This document shows, in pieces, positions 1 through 7,401 of a stretch of DNA of 15,495 nt (its first letter is position 1; every line of letters starts with the position of its first letter). The notes below the pieces were generated by a model, which worked only from the letters and a program-made list of their open reading frames with translations, was not told the origin of the DNA and did no database searches. The translations under genes and the position numbers were made by a program. Source of the stretch: CAZPMO01 sp964587515 (lineage in GTDB: Bacteria; Pseudomonadota; Alphaproteobacteria; MPNO01); assembly GCA_964587515.1 (NCBI GenBank), contig CAZPMO010000118.1:1-15495 (forward strand), read 5' to 3'.

Positions 1-2
1 TG

Positions 3-829
3 CATGCCGTGGCGCTGGTCGTTACCGGATCGCTGGTATGGTGGACGGGCGGGACGTGGTGGCTCGCGCCCGCCATGGTGGTCCACGGTATCGTGATCGC
101 CTTCATATTCTGTTTTCATCACGAACTGATCCACCGCACGGTGTTCACGCGGCCGATCGTCAACGACGCGGTCGCTGTCGTCACCGGCTGGCTGGTGTTC
201 TACCCGGCGTTCTATTTTCGCCTTTTCCACTATGCCCATCACCGCCACACCCAGGACCCGGCGCGCGATCCCGAACTGGTGCCCCGCCCGCGACCCGCGC
301 GGCCTATCTGTGGTGGGTTCTGAGTGTCCCCTATATGTGGCGGCGGTTCGGCACCAGCCTCTTTCACGCATTCACCGGCCACGCGAAACAGCCCTTCGTG
401 CGCGATCGCGATGTCGCGGGCTGCGTCAATGAGGCGCGGCTGATGTGGGCCGGCTATATCCTGGTGATCGCGGCGTCGGTTTATTGGGAGAGCTGGGTTG
501 CGCTGCAATACTGGTTGGGGCCGATCCTGCTGGGCCAGCCCTTTCTCAGGCTCTATCTGATGGGCGAGCATGTGGGCTGCGCATCGGGCGACGACATGAC
601 CGCCAACGCCCGCACCACCATTTCCAACCCCATCGTGCGCGCGCTCGCCTGGAACATGCCCTATCATACCGAACATCACGTCTTTCCCTCGGTGCCGTTC
701 CATGCGCTGCCGGAGTTGCATCGTGACATGAAGGACCATTTGAAAGTCGTCGAGCCCGGTTACATTGCGCTGCATCGCGGGCTGTGGCGTGGGGTTTCCG
801 AGCGCGATAAGGAGTTGGCCCATGGCTGA
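3..829 (+). CDS. Membrane fatty acid desaturase, 5'-truncated by the window and frame-broken near 282-285
   Basis: This is a membrane fatty acid desaturase-family protein (PF00487-type di-iron enzyme) that would introduce a double bond or hydroxyl group into an acyl chain. All three histidine boxes are visible: HELIH (bases 120-134), HYAHH (228-242) and HTEHH (665-679). Hydrophobic spans precede box 1 and follow both box 1 and box 2. The frame is open at the left edge, so roughly 30-50 N-terminal residues probably lie outside. The protein begins in one frame, which stops at 323, and resumes in another frame that runs to 829. Adding one C to the CCCC run at 282-285 restores a continuous protein (DPELV-PPPATRAAYL). 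Boxes 1 and 2 lie before the break and box 3 after it, so the gene is either a recent pseudogene or a sequencing error. Its stop overlaps the msrB start by 8 bp. The substrate is not identifiable. Confidence 0.85.
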   Translation, partial: CRGAGRYRIAGMVDGRDVVARARHGGPRYRDRLHILFSSRTDPPHGVHAADRQRRGRCRHRLAGVLPGVLFSPFPLCPSPPHPGPGARSRTGAPPATRAAYLWWVLSVPYMWRRFGTSLFHAFTGHAKQPFVRDRDVAGCVNEARLMWAGYILVIAASVYWESWVALQYWLGPILLGQPFLRLYLMGEHVGCASGDDMTANARTTISNPIVRALAWNMPYHTEHHVFPSVPFHALPELHRDMKDHLKVVEPGYIALHRGLWRGVSERDKELAHG

Positions 830-1235
830 GAAGACCGTCGAGAAGATCGTGAAATCGGATGAGGAATGGCAGGCGGAACTTACCCGTGAACAGTTCGAGG
901 TCACCCGCCTGCACGGCACCGAACGCCCGTTCTCCGGCGAATATAACGACTGCAAGGATAGCGGCACCTATCATTGCATCTGCTGCGGCAACCGGCTGTT
1001 CACGTCCGGCACCAAGTTCGATTCCGGCACCGGCTGGCCCAGCTTCTATGCCCCGATCGGCCCCGGCAGCATAGACACCACGGTCGATCGCAGCCTGTTC
1101 ATGACCCGCACCGAGGTCCATTGCGCGCGCTGCGACGCCCATCTCGGCCACGTCTTCCCCGACGGCCCCCTGCCGTCCGGCCAGCGCTACTGCATGAACT
1201 CCGTCTCGCTGAAGCTGGAGCCAGAAGGGGAGTGA
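822..1235 (+). CDS. msrB: Peptide-methionine (R)-S-oxide reductase MsrB
   Basis: MsrB reduces the R-epimer of methionine sulfoxide in proteins back to methionine, a cytosolic repair of oxidative damage. The 137-residue product has the usual length of a free-standing MsrB. It has two zinc-binding CxxC pairs (Cys52/Cys55 and Cys101/Cys104), the family core around GTGWPSF (about residues 69-75), and the catalytic cysteine in RYCMNS (Cys124). Cys44 or another cysteine could act as resolving residue, but this is not certain. I chose ATG 822 because AAGGAG lies 7 bases upstream and the homology starts there; an in-frame start at 765 would only add unrelated residues. ATGGCTGA at 822-829 overlaps the desaturase stop, suggesting translational coupling. 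The gene ends 3 bp from the convergent neighbour. Confidence 0.95.
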   Translation: MAEKTVEKIVKSDEEWQAELTREQFEVTRLHGTERPFSGEYNDCKDSGTYHCICCGNRLFTSGTKFDSGTGWPSFYAPIGPGSIDTTVDRSLFMTRTEVHCARCDAHLGHVFPDGPLPSGQRYCMNSVSLKLEPEGE

Positions 1236-1238
1236 GGT

Positions 1239-2342
1239 TTATTTCCCAAATGTATTGACGAGATAGCGCGCGATTTTTTCGTCGGCCGCCGCGACTTCTT
1301 GACGGTCCGCCGGGTCGCCCAAATGCAGGAATGCCGTCGCCGTGCGCGATTTTGAAAATATCACCGTGATGTAATAAACGGCTGAGTTTCTTTCGCTTTC
1401 GCATTTGGCGAACATGCGTTTGGTCTGGAAATCACCCAGTTGTCGTGAACGGCGGCTGCCCGAGCCAAAAGTCCCCTTGCACCTTCTGTTGATATCTTCG
1501 ATTACGCTGGCCGAGAGGCCATCCACTGTTCGGGATTTTTTCCTCCGCGGCTGGAAGACCAGCCCGATTACTTTTTTGCTGAGCCAAACATGTGTCGCGC
1601 TCGGGAATCGTTTCCGTCGATCGGTCTTGCCCAGCAATTCATAACCGTCGAGACCGGACGCAGTGATGATGGTCAGCATATCGGCCTGGGTAAGTATGTT
1701 TTCACGTTCCTGGGCGCGGGGTGGCTCGACCCTGCGGGCTGTTTGTTGTTTGGCGTTGCGGGGTTCTTGGTCGCTGGAGCGCGCCTGGAACGGATTGGGA
1801 CCGATCGCTTTTTTCTCCAGCGCCAGCGCCTCGTCCACACAGTCGGCGGCGCGGGCCAGCGCGATACTGGTGTCCTTAAGTTTGAAATCGAATTCGCCCT
1901 GCGCGGCGCGCAGCGTCAGATTGCGGCCCTTGCGCAGCGCCCTGTACCAGGTGCGGGTTCTTTTGAATCCGACGCGAATGCCATAATCCTTTACCGTGGT
2001 CGCGGAGAGCGTCTCCGATAGTCGATTATCGATATCGACGCTGACCTCGTAGCTATCCCCCTCGCGCAGGCGCCAGCCGTCCTTCAGGAATCCGATGGCC
2101 AGACCATATTTCCGGGTAATCGTCATGACCATGGTGATGCCGTTGCCATAGTGCGCCGCAATCCCGCAATGGCTAAATTTTTTTGTCTTGTTGTTGTGGA
2201 ATGCATTCCCCAACCAGATACCCACGGTAAATTTTTTCTTGGCCGGGAATGCGCCGGCATCCGTCGCCGCCCAGCCGGGCAGGGCGAGCACGATTATCGC
2301 CGCGACAATTCGCGCCGGCGCAAAAAATGAATTTCCGGCCAT
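1239..2342 (-). CDS. Exported protein of unknown function (two cysteine-bearing domains)
   Basis: I cannot assign a function. The 367-residue product starts with a typical signal peptide: basic and polar residues, then a hydrophobic core (ARIVAAIIVLALPGW), then small residues (AATDAGA), so periplasmic or surface export is likely. The mature protein appears to have an N-terminal domain (about residues 35-180) with one cysteine in SHCGIA and one in ADCVDEA. A polar linker rich in Arg, Glu and Gln follows (about 185-215), then a C-terminal domain with cysteines in RRCKG and AKCES. The paired cysteines could form disulfides. The N-terminal part reminds me of small exported domains common in Alphaproteobacteria; that is recollection, not a search. 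The ATG at 2342 is preceded by GGGAGGA six bases upstream. An in-frame GTG at 2375 lacks such a site. The gene is visibly richer in A and T, with T-runs, than its neighbours. Confidence 0.75.
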   Translation of the reverse strand: MAGNSFFAPARIVAAIIVLALPGWAATDAGAFPAKKKFTVGIWLGNAFHNNKTKKFSHCGIAAHYGNGITMVMTITRKYGLAIGFLKDGWRLREGDSYEVSVDIDNRLSETLSATTVKDYGIRVGFKRTRTWYRALRKGRNLTLRAAQGEFDFKLKDTSIALARAADCVDEALALEKKAIGPNPFQARSSDQEPRNAKQQTARRVEPPRAQERENILTQADMLTIITASGLDGYELLGKTDRRKRFPSATHVWLSKKVIGLVFQPRRKKSRTVDGLSASVIEDINRRCKGTFGSGSRRSRQLGDFQTKRMFAKCESERNSAVYYITVIFSKSRTATAFLHLGDPADRQEVAAADEKIARYLVNTFGK

Positions 2343-2402
2343 CGCGTTCCTCCCTGTTTTTATTCCGCCGGCCACTCAGCTATGATCCCTGTCGGAAAGC
2401 TT

Positions 2403-2420
2403 ATTGCGGCGGTCTGCAAT
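2403..2420. promoter_or_regulatory. Short inverted repeat in the divergent 2343-2465 spacer
   Basis: ATTGC (2403-2407) and GCAAT (2416-2420) are perfect 5-base inverted arms separated by 8 bases. They lie between the exported-protein gene (minus) and the thiol dioxygenase gene (plus). The position would suit an operator for either gene. Five-base arms are short enough to occur by chance, and I see no convincing -35/-10 pair. Confidence 0.2.
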
Positions 2421-2465
2421 CTTCCAAGGAAATTGTGGCGAAAAATTCTCCAAAAAGGGGAAAAA

Positions 2466-3077
2466 ATGGGCGGGAACGAAAAACTGCGCGAATTCATCCT
2501 TGGGATGACGCGTTTGGTTGAGGATGCGGGGGCGGACGAGTCTGCCGTGCTGGCCGGCGGGCGCGATTTGCTGGGCGCGCTGGTGGCGACCGACGACTGG
2601 CTGCCCGATGAGTTCGCCGCGCCCGATCCCGAAAGCTACCGGCAATATCTGCTGTATTGCGATCCCCTGGAGCGGTTCTCGGTGGTGAGCTTCGTCTGGG
2701 GACCGGGCCAGAGGACGCCGGTGCACGATCATTGCGTCTGGGGGATGATCGGCATGCTGCGCGGCGCGGAGCGCGCGCGGAATTTTTCGCGCGACGACGG
2801 CCTGGTCCTGACCGGCGAGGAAACGTTGAACCCCGGCGACGTCGCGGCGGTTTCACCGACGATCGGCGATATCCATGAGGTCGCGAACGCGCTTGCCGAT
2901 CGCGCCTCGATCAGCATCCATGTCTACGGTGCCAATATCGGCGCCGTCGCGCGCCATGTCTTCGACGCCGAAACCGGCGCGGCGAAACCATTTGTGTCCG
3001 GCTATTCCAACCATCTGGTTCCAAACCTGTGGGACCGTTCCGACGAGGTCCGCGCGACGCTCGGCCAAAAAGAATAA
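2466..3077 (+). CDS. Thiol dioxygenase, 3-mercaptopropionate/cysteine dioxygenase type
   Basis: This cupin of the cysteine dioxygenase family (PF05995 type) would use non-heme iron and O2 to oxidise a small thiol to a sulfinate. The 203-residue length fits the bacterial family. The three iron ligands are visible: His87 and His89 in TPVHDH, and His137 in DIHEVAN. Ser150, His152 and Tyr154 form the SxHxY triad. The position matching the Cys93 crosslink of mammalian cysteine dioxygenase is not cysteine. Arg163, nine residues after Tyr154, matches the spacing I recall for the substrate-carboxylate Arg of 3-mercaptopropionate dioxygenases, so I lean to that substrate; cysteine remains possible. 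ATG 2466 is chosen because AAAAGGGG lies about six bases upstream. The in-frame ATG at 2382 would add a basic, non-homologous leader. It is followed after 15 bp by a flavin monooxygenase gene, probably in the same transcript. Confidence 0.85.
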   Translation: MGGNEKLREFILGMTRLVEDAGADESAVLAGGRDLLGALVATDDWLPDEFAAPDPESYRQYLLYCDPLERFSVVSFVWGPGQRTPVHDHCVWGMIGMLRGAERARNFSRDDGLVLTGEETLNPGDVAAVSPTIGDIHEVANALADRASISIHVYGANIGAVARHVFDAETGAAKPFVSGYSNHLVPNLWDRSDEVRATLGQKE

Positions 3078-3092
3078 GGGGAGAAAACGACG

Positions 3093-4274
3093 ATGACTCG
3101 ACGATCCGAAAAAGGGGCGGAACTGCTGGAGATCGCGCGCTCGATGCAGCCCCGGCTGCGTGAACGCGTGGAAACGGCCGAACGCGACGCCCGCGTTCCG
3201 GCGGAGACCATGTCGGAATTGATCGGCAGCGGGTTGTTCAAGGCCGGGCTGGCGGCGCGCTACGGCGGCTATGAGATCCCTCTGGGCGAGCTCTGTGAAA
3301 TCATCGCCACGCTGGGCGAGGCCTGCGCTTCGACCGCCTGGGTTTATGGCGTGATGTCGGACCACAATATTTCCGTCGGCATGTTCGAACCCCAGGTACA
3401 GGAAGAGATCTGGGGCGAGAACCCGGACGCGTTGATCTCAAGCTGCCTGATGCCGGCCGGCAAGGCGGTGCGCGTCGATGGCGGCTTTCTTCTGAGCGGG
3501 CAATGGCGGTTTTGCAGCGGCTGCGATTACGCCGACTGGATTTTCGTCGGCAGCGTGCCCACCAATGACGCCGGCGGTGATCCCGAACCGCCCCGGCTGT
3601 TCCTGATTCCGCGCAGCGAATTCGAGTTCGTCGATACCTGGCAGGTGATGGGACTGGCGGCCACCGGCAGCAAGGACATCCGCCTGGAAAACGAGCTATT
3701 CGTGGCCGAGCATCGCTCGCTCGGGCTGCATACCGCGGCCGACGGGTCGGGGCCGGGCGGCGATTACCATCCCAATCCGCTCTACCGCCTGCCGCGCCAC
3801 GCCTGCGTGCCGTTCACCCTGGCCGCGCCGGCGATCGGTATCGCCCAGGGCGCGGTCGATATCTATCGCGAATGGGCCAGCGATCGGGTCACGCGCGGCA
3901 ACCGTCTCGCCGAGCAGGGCGCGGTTCAGCTGCGCCTCGCGCAATCGTCGGCCGAGGTGGACGCGGCGCGGCTTCTGATCGAGCGGAGTTGCGCGGAAAG
4001 CATGGAGATTGTCGGCGGGGGCGAGAAGTTGACCATGGCGCAGCGCGGCCGCAACCGGCGCGACATGGGTTTCGCCGCGCAGCTCTGTGTCCAAGCGGTG
4101 GACCGGGTGCATGGCGGGATGGGCGGGACCGGCATCTATCTGGAAAGCGAGATCCAGCGCAAGCTGCGCGACGCCCACGCGGTCGGCGTCCATTCGGCGC
4201 TGGTCTGGGACGTGGCTGCGTCGACCTACGCCCAAATCGAATTCGGCCTGCCCCCCACCAGCCCGATGGTTTAG
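3093..4274 (+). CDS. Group D flavin-dependent monooxygenase (acyl-CoA dehydrogenase fold, HsaA/DszC-like)
   Basis: The 393-residue protein has the acyl-CoA dehydrogenase fold but belongs with the reduced-flavin-using monooxygenases (HsaA, the 4-hydroxyphenylacetate hydroxylase C2-type component, DszC). Diagnostic stretches are YGGYEIPL (about 57-64), WRFCSGCDYADW (138-149), TWQVMGLAATGSKD (172-185) and the C-terminal LRDAHAVGVH ending at His367. The catalytic glutamate motif YEGT of true acyl-CoA dehydrogenases is absent. Such enzymes hydroxylate aromatic rings or oxidise sulfur or nitrogen, using FMNH2 or FADH2 from a separate reductase. No reductase gene is visible here, so it must lie elsewhere. 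The ATG at 3093 follows AAGGGGA at a workable distance, 15 bp after the thiol dioxygenase stop. Its TAG stop shares four bases with the convergent ligase stop. The substrate is unknown; pairing with a thiol dioxygenase hints at organosulfur chemistry. Confidence 0.85.
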   Translation: MTRRSEKGAELLEIARSMQPRLRERVETAERDARVPAETMSELIGSGLFKAGLAARYGGYEIPLGELCEIIATLGEACASTAWVYGVMSDHNISVGMFEPQVQEEIWGENPDALISSCLMPAGKAVRVDGGFLLSGQWRFCSGCDYADWIFVGSVPTNDAGGDPEPPRLFLIPRSEFEFVDTWQVMGLAATGSKDIRLENELFVAEHRSLGLHTAADGSGPGGDYHPNPLYRLPRHACVPFTLAAPAIGIAQGAVDIYREWASDRVTRGNRLAEQGAVQLRLAQSSAEVDAARLLIERSCAESMEIVGGGEKLTMAQRGRNRRDMGFAAQLCVQAVDRVHGGMGGTGIYLESEIQRKLRDAHAVGVHSALVWDVAASTYAQIEFGLPPTSPMV

Positions 4275-5935
4275 CCGATCGCTTTTTGGACTTCCTGCTG
4301 GCGCAGGCGGAAGCGCTGGAGTTTTCCGGTTTCGGTCTTGGGCAGTTCGCTGACGAATTCGATGGCGCGGGGGTATTTGTAGGGTGCGATTTCGGCTTTC
4401 ACGAAATCCTGCAACGTCTTCGCGTCGGCGCCGCCGCTCTCGCGCAGCACCACGAAGGCCTTCACGATATTGGTGCGCTCCGCGTCCGGCGCCCCGATCA
4501 CCGCGCATTCGGCGACGTCGGGGTGATCCAGCAGCGCCGCCTCGACCTCGGGGCCCGAGATGTTGTATCCGGCCGAGATGATCATGTCGTCGGCGCGCGC
4601 CACATAGCGGAAATAGCCGTCCTCGTCTTCTTCGTACACATCGCCCGGATAGTTCCAGCCGTCGCGCACATAGACCTGCTGGCGTTCGATATCGTCCAAA
4701 TAACGGCAGCCGGTCGGTCCCCGCGTCGCCAGAAGCCCCGGGTTACCGGGCCCCATCGGATTGCCGTGGTCGTCGACCACGCGCGCCTGATAGCCGGGAA
4801 TGGCGCGGCCGGTGTATCCCGCCCGCATTTCCTCGCGAGACGCCGAAACGAAAATGTGCAGCATTTCGGTCGAGCCCAGCCCGTCGACAATGGGAATGCC
4901 GGTGGCGTCAAAGAACGCTTCCCAGGTCGCCTTGGGCAGGGTCTCGCCGGCGGAGACGCATTTCACGAGGCTCGAGAGATCGAATTTCCCGGCCGCCGCC
5001 GCCATCGCCCGATAGGCGGTCGGCGCGGTATAGAGGTTCGTGATGCGGTGGCGCTGGATGGCCTCAAGCATTTCCTCGGGCGCTAAAGGCCCCGGGAAGA
5101 ACCGCGTCGAAGCGCCGAAGCGCATCGGAAAGGTGGTCAGCCCGCCAAGCCCGAAGGTAAAGGCCAGCGGCGGCGTGCCGGTAAAGATGTCGTCGGGCGC
5201 CGCCATGTCCAGATAGCGCGGGAAACAGTCGCACATCGCGATCACGTCGCGGTGGAAATGCATGGTGCCCTTGGGATTGCCGGTGGTGCCCGACGTAAAG
5301 GCGATCAGCGCGGTATCGTCGGCCGCGGTCTCGCAGACCTTGAACGAGGCGGATTTCTTGTCCGCCGCCGCGTCGAGGCTGGCGGTCGCCGGGCTGTCGG
5401 CGAGCGGCGAGAACAGCATCAGGTGCTTGCAGATCCCGGCGGTGCGATCGCGCGCCTCTTCCATCTCCTCGGCCAGTGAGAAATCGCACAGCGCATGGCT
5501 GACCTGGGCCTTCTCGATCACGTAGGTCAGTTCGCGCGCGCGCAGCAACTGCATGGTGGTGACGCAGATGCCGCCGGCCTTCAGAACCGCGAACCAGCAC
5601 GCCACCAGCATCGGATGGTTCCCGGCGCGCAGCAGCACCCGGTTGCCCGGGACCAGCCCGAGATCGTCGACCAGCACGTTGGCGATACGGTTCGACAGAT
5701 CCATGAGCTGGCCATAGGTCCAGCTCGTCTCCTCGTAATGCAGCACCGGCCGGTCCTTGTGGCCGCCCGCCACCATGTCATCGAGCAGCATCGCGCCGCA
5801 ATTCATGCGATCGGGATAGGCGGCGAGCTCGGGCAGGCTGTCGTAGTCGAATACCGGCCACAGTTCCCTTGGCGGCAGATGCGCGCTGGCGAACCGGTCG
5901 GCATACGCGGTCGGAACACCCCCAGGTTCAGGCAT
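4271..5935 (-). CDS. Aryl-CoA ligase, benzoate / 2-aminobenzoate-CoA ligase type
   Basis: This is an ANL-superfamily adenylate-forming enzyme that activates an aromatic acid to its CoA thioester via an acyl-AMP. The 554-residue product has the standard motifs: P-loop TSGTTGNPKG (214-223), GLGSTEML (352-359), YPGD (429-432), RADDMI and the hinge region (437-447), and the catalytic lysine in PKTETGK (Lys538). The N-terminus (LPPRELWP, then YPDRMNC) resembles the 2-aminobenzoate-CoA ligase branch rather than fatty acyl-CoA ligases. I chose ATG 5935 because GAGGGAG lies about seven bases upstream; the longer frame from 5992 adds an Arg-rich leader. ATGCCTGA at 5935-5928 overlaps the end of the reductase gene, so translation is probably coupled. 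It is the last gene of the six-gene operon. The substrate (2-aminobenzoate, benzoate, salicylate or a relative) is inferred from context. Confidence 0.88.
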   Translation of the reverse strand: MPEPGGVPTAYADRFASAHLPPRELWPVFDYDSLPELAAYPDRMNCGAMLLDDMVAGGHKDRPVLHYEETSWTYGQLMDLSNRIANVLVDDLGLVPGNRVLLRAGNHPMLVACWFAVLKAGGICVTTMQLLRARELTYVIEKAQVSHALCDFSLAEEMEEARDRTAGICKHLMLFSPLADSPATASLDAAADKKSASFKVCETAADDTALIAFTSGTTGNPKGTMHFHRDVIAMCDCFPRYLDMAAPDDIFTGTPPLAFTFGLGGLTTFPMRFGASTRFFPGPLAPEEMLEAIQRHRITNLYTAPTAYRAMAAAAGKFDLSSLVKCVSAGETLPKATWEAFFDATGIPIVDGLGSTEMLHIFVSASREEMRAGYTGRAIPGYQARVVDDHGNPMGPGNPGLLATRGPTGCRYLDDIERQQVYVRDGWNYPGDVYEEDEDGYFRYVARADDMIISAGYNISGPEVEAALLDHPDVAECAVIGAPDAERTNIVKAFVVLRESGGADAKTLQDFVKAEIAPYKYPRAIEFVSELPKTETGKLQRFRLRQQEVQKAIG

Positions 5936-7388
5936 CGGCAGGCTCCCTCGCCGCCGCCCCGAAATCGGGCACCGGCGGCGCATGGCTGACACTGTTGGAC
6001 GGCGGACTGGGCCGCCCGGTGCGGTCGAAGGCGCGCACGTAATAGATATAGGCGATCCCGCCCAGCACCGTCTTGTCGACGAAGCGCGCGCCTTTCACGG
6101 CCTCGATGCAGCGCACTTCGCCGCCGTCCTCGGCGCGGTAGATGTCATAGCCCTCGACCTCGCCCGACGCGGCGCGCGACCATTTAAGCTCGGCCCCGCC
6201 GTCGTCGCGGGACGTGACCGTCAGCCCGCCGCTGCCGTCGCCCCAGGCTGGCGCGTCTGCCTCGCTTTCGGCCGGCGCCTGGCGCGCGCCCTTGGGCCAC
6301 AGGAAGCAGTGGACCTCCTTGAATTTCTCGTCGAGGTTCTTGCAGACATTGCACCAGATGCAGGTGACGATCTGCTCGGCGCGGCCGTCGCGCACCTTGG
6401 TGACCCAGTCGGGATCGGCGAGATGCTGGCGCGCCATGCCGATGATGTCGGCCTTGCCGTCCTGGAGCAGCTTCTCGGCTTCGGCCGGGGTCGAAATCTT
6501 GCCGGCCGTCACCACCGGCGTCTCGAAGCCATGCTCGGTCAGGAACGATTTTATGGCGGCCACATTGTCGGCGTTGGTCAGCGGCGGGTACCAGGCGCCC
6601 GGCATGCAACGGTCGCCGGAATAGCCGGTGTATGGGTAGAGCGGCTCGCCCTCGCTATAGATCGCGTCCTCGAATTTGCCGCCGACGGAGAGCGAGATGT
6701 AATCGGCGCCGAGCTGCGCCATGCGCAGCGCGATGCGCCGCGCTTCGTCCACCGTATAGCCGTCCTTGATGCATTCCTCGGCCAGGAAACGCACCCCGAC
6801 CGGCCAGTCATCACCGACGCGGCGGCGCACGCTCGCCATCACCTTGCCGAACATGCGCAGCCGGCCTTCCAGGGTGCGCCCGTCATATTCGTCGCGCCTT
6901 GGGTTCAGGCGCGAGACGAAGGACGACAGCGTATAGGCGTGCGCCGAATGCAGCTCGACGCCGTCGTAGCCGGCCTCGCGGGCGCGCCCGGCGGCGGCGC
7001 CGAACTGTTCGATAATCTCGTCGATCTCCGCGACCGACAGCGAATCGATGGTCTGGCGCCAGCCCGATCGCGCGACCTTCATGAAATGGATGATCTGCGG
7101 CACGATCTTCGAATCGGACGCGCCGTGAACCCGCTCCACCATGTCGCGCTGGCCGTCGATAAAGCGGTCCTCGCCGATGCGCAGCAGCGGTCCCGAGCGC
7201 GTTGCGTGGATGCCCATGGCCTCGACCACGATCAGCCCGATGCCGCCCTCGGCATAGCGCACATAGCGGTCGATGATGTCCTGGGTGACGAAGCCGTCCT
7301 CGCCCGACAGGCGCGTGACCATGGCCGGGACCAGCGTCCGGTTGGGGATCACCATGCCGTTGATGTCGAGGGGTTCGAGGAGTTTCAT
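5928..7388 (-). CDS. Old Yellow Enzyme-type NADH:flavin oxidoreductase with C-terminal fibronectin III domain
   Basis: This 486-residue protein is an FMN-dependent reductase for an activated double bond. Residues 1-365 form the Old Yellow Enzyme/dienoyl-CoA reductase barrel: PNRTLVPAM (15-23), active-site HSAH (147-150) followed by Tyr152, RRDEYDGRTLEGR (164-176) and FMN-phosphate-site-like VTAGKI (293-298). A cysteine cluster at 343, 346, 349 and 361 (CxxCxxC, 11 residues, C) resembles the Fe-S motif of 2,4-dienoyl-CoA reductases but is one residue shorter in the middle. The usual C-terminal FAD/NAD(P)-binding half is absent. In its place, residues about 386-470 look like a fibronectin III domain: LKW, GYDIYR, YIYYVRAFD and SPPSNSV. 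The start ATG follows GAGGAAGGA about six bases upstream, 13 bp after the dehydrogenase stop. The operon suggests it reduces an aromatic-CoA-derived dienoyl or enone intermediate. Confidence 0.88.
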   Translation of the reverse strand: MKLLEPLDINGMVIPNRTLVPAMVTRLSGEDGFVTQDIIDRYVRYAEGGIGLIVVEAMGIHATRSGPLLRIGEDRFIDGQRDMVERVHGASDSKIVPQIIHFMKVARSGWRQTIDSLSVAEIDEIIEQFGAAAGRAREAGYDGVELHSAHAYTLSSFVSRLNPRRDEYDGRTLEGRLRMFGKVMASVRRRVGDDWPVGVRFLAEECIKDGYTVDEARRIALRMAQLGADYISLSVGGKFEDAIYSEGEPLYPYTGYSGDRCMPGAWYPPLTNADNVAAIKSFLTEHGFETPVVTAGKISTPAEAEKLLQDGKADIIGMARQHLADPDWVTKVRDGRAEQIVTCIWCNVCKNLDEKFKEVHCFLWPKGARQAPAESEADAPAWGDGSGGLTVTSRDDGGAELKWSRAASGEVEGYDIYRAEDGGEVRCIEAVKGARFVDKTVLGGIAYIYYVRAFDRTGRPSPPSNSVSHAPPVPDFGAAAREPADA

Positions 7389-7401
7389 GTCCGGTCCTTC
7401 C

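Noticed and set aside
3872..5086. A 404-codon plus-strand frame spanning the monooxygenase/ligase junction
   Set aside because: It crosses the ends of two well-supported genes in other frames and has no family signature.
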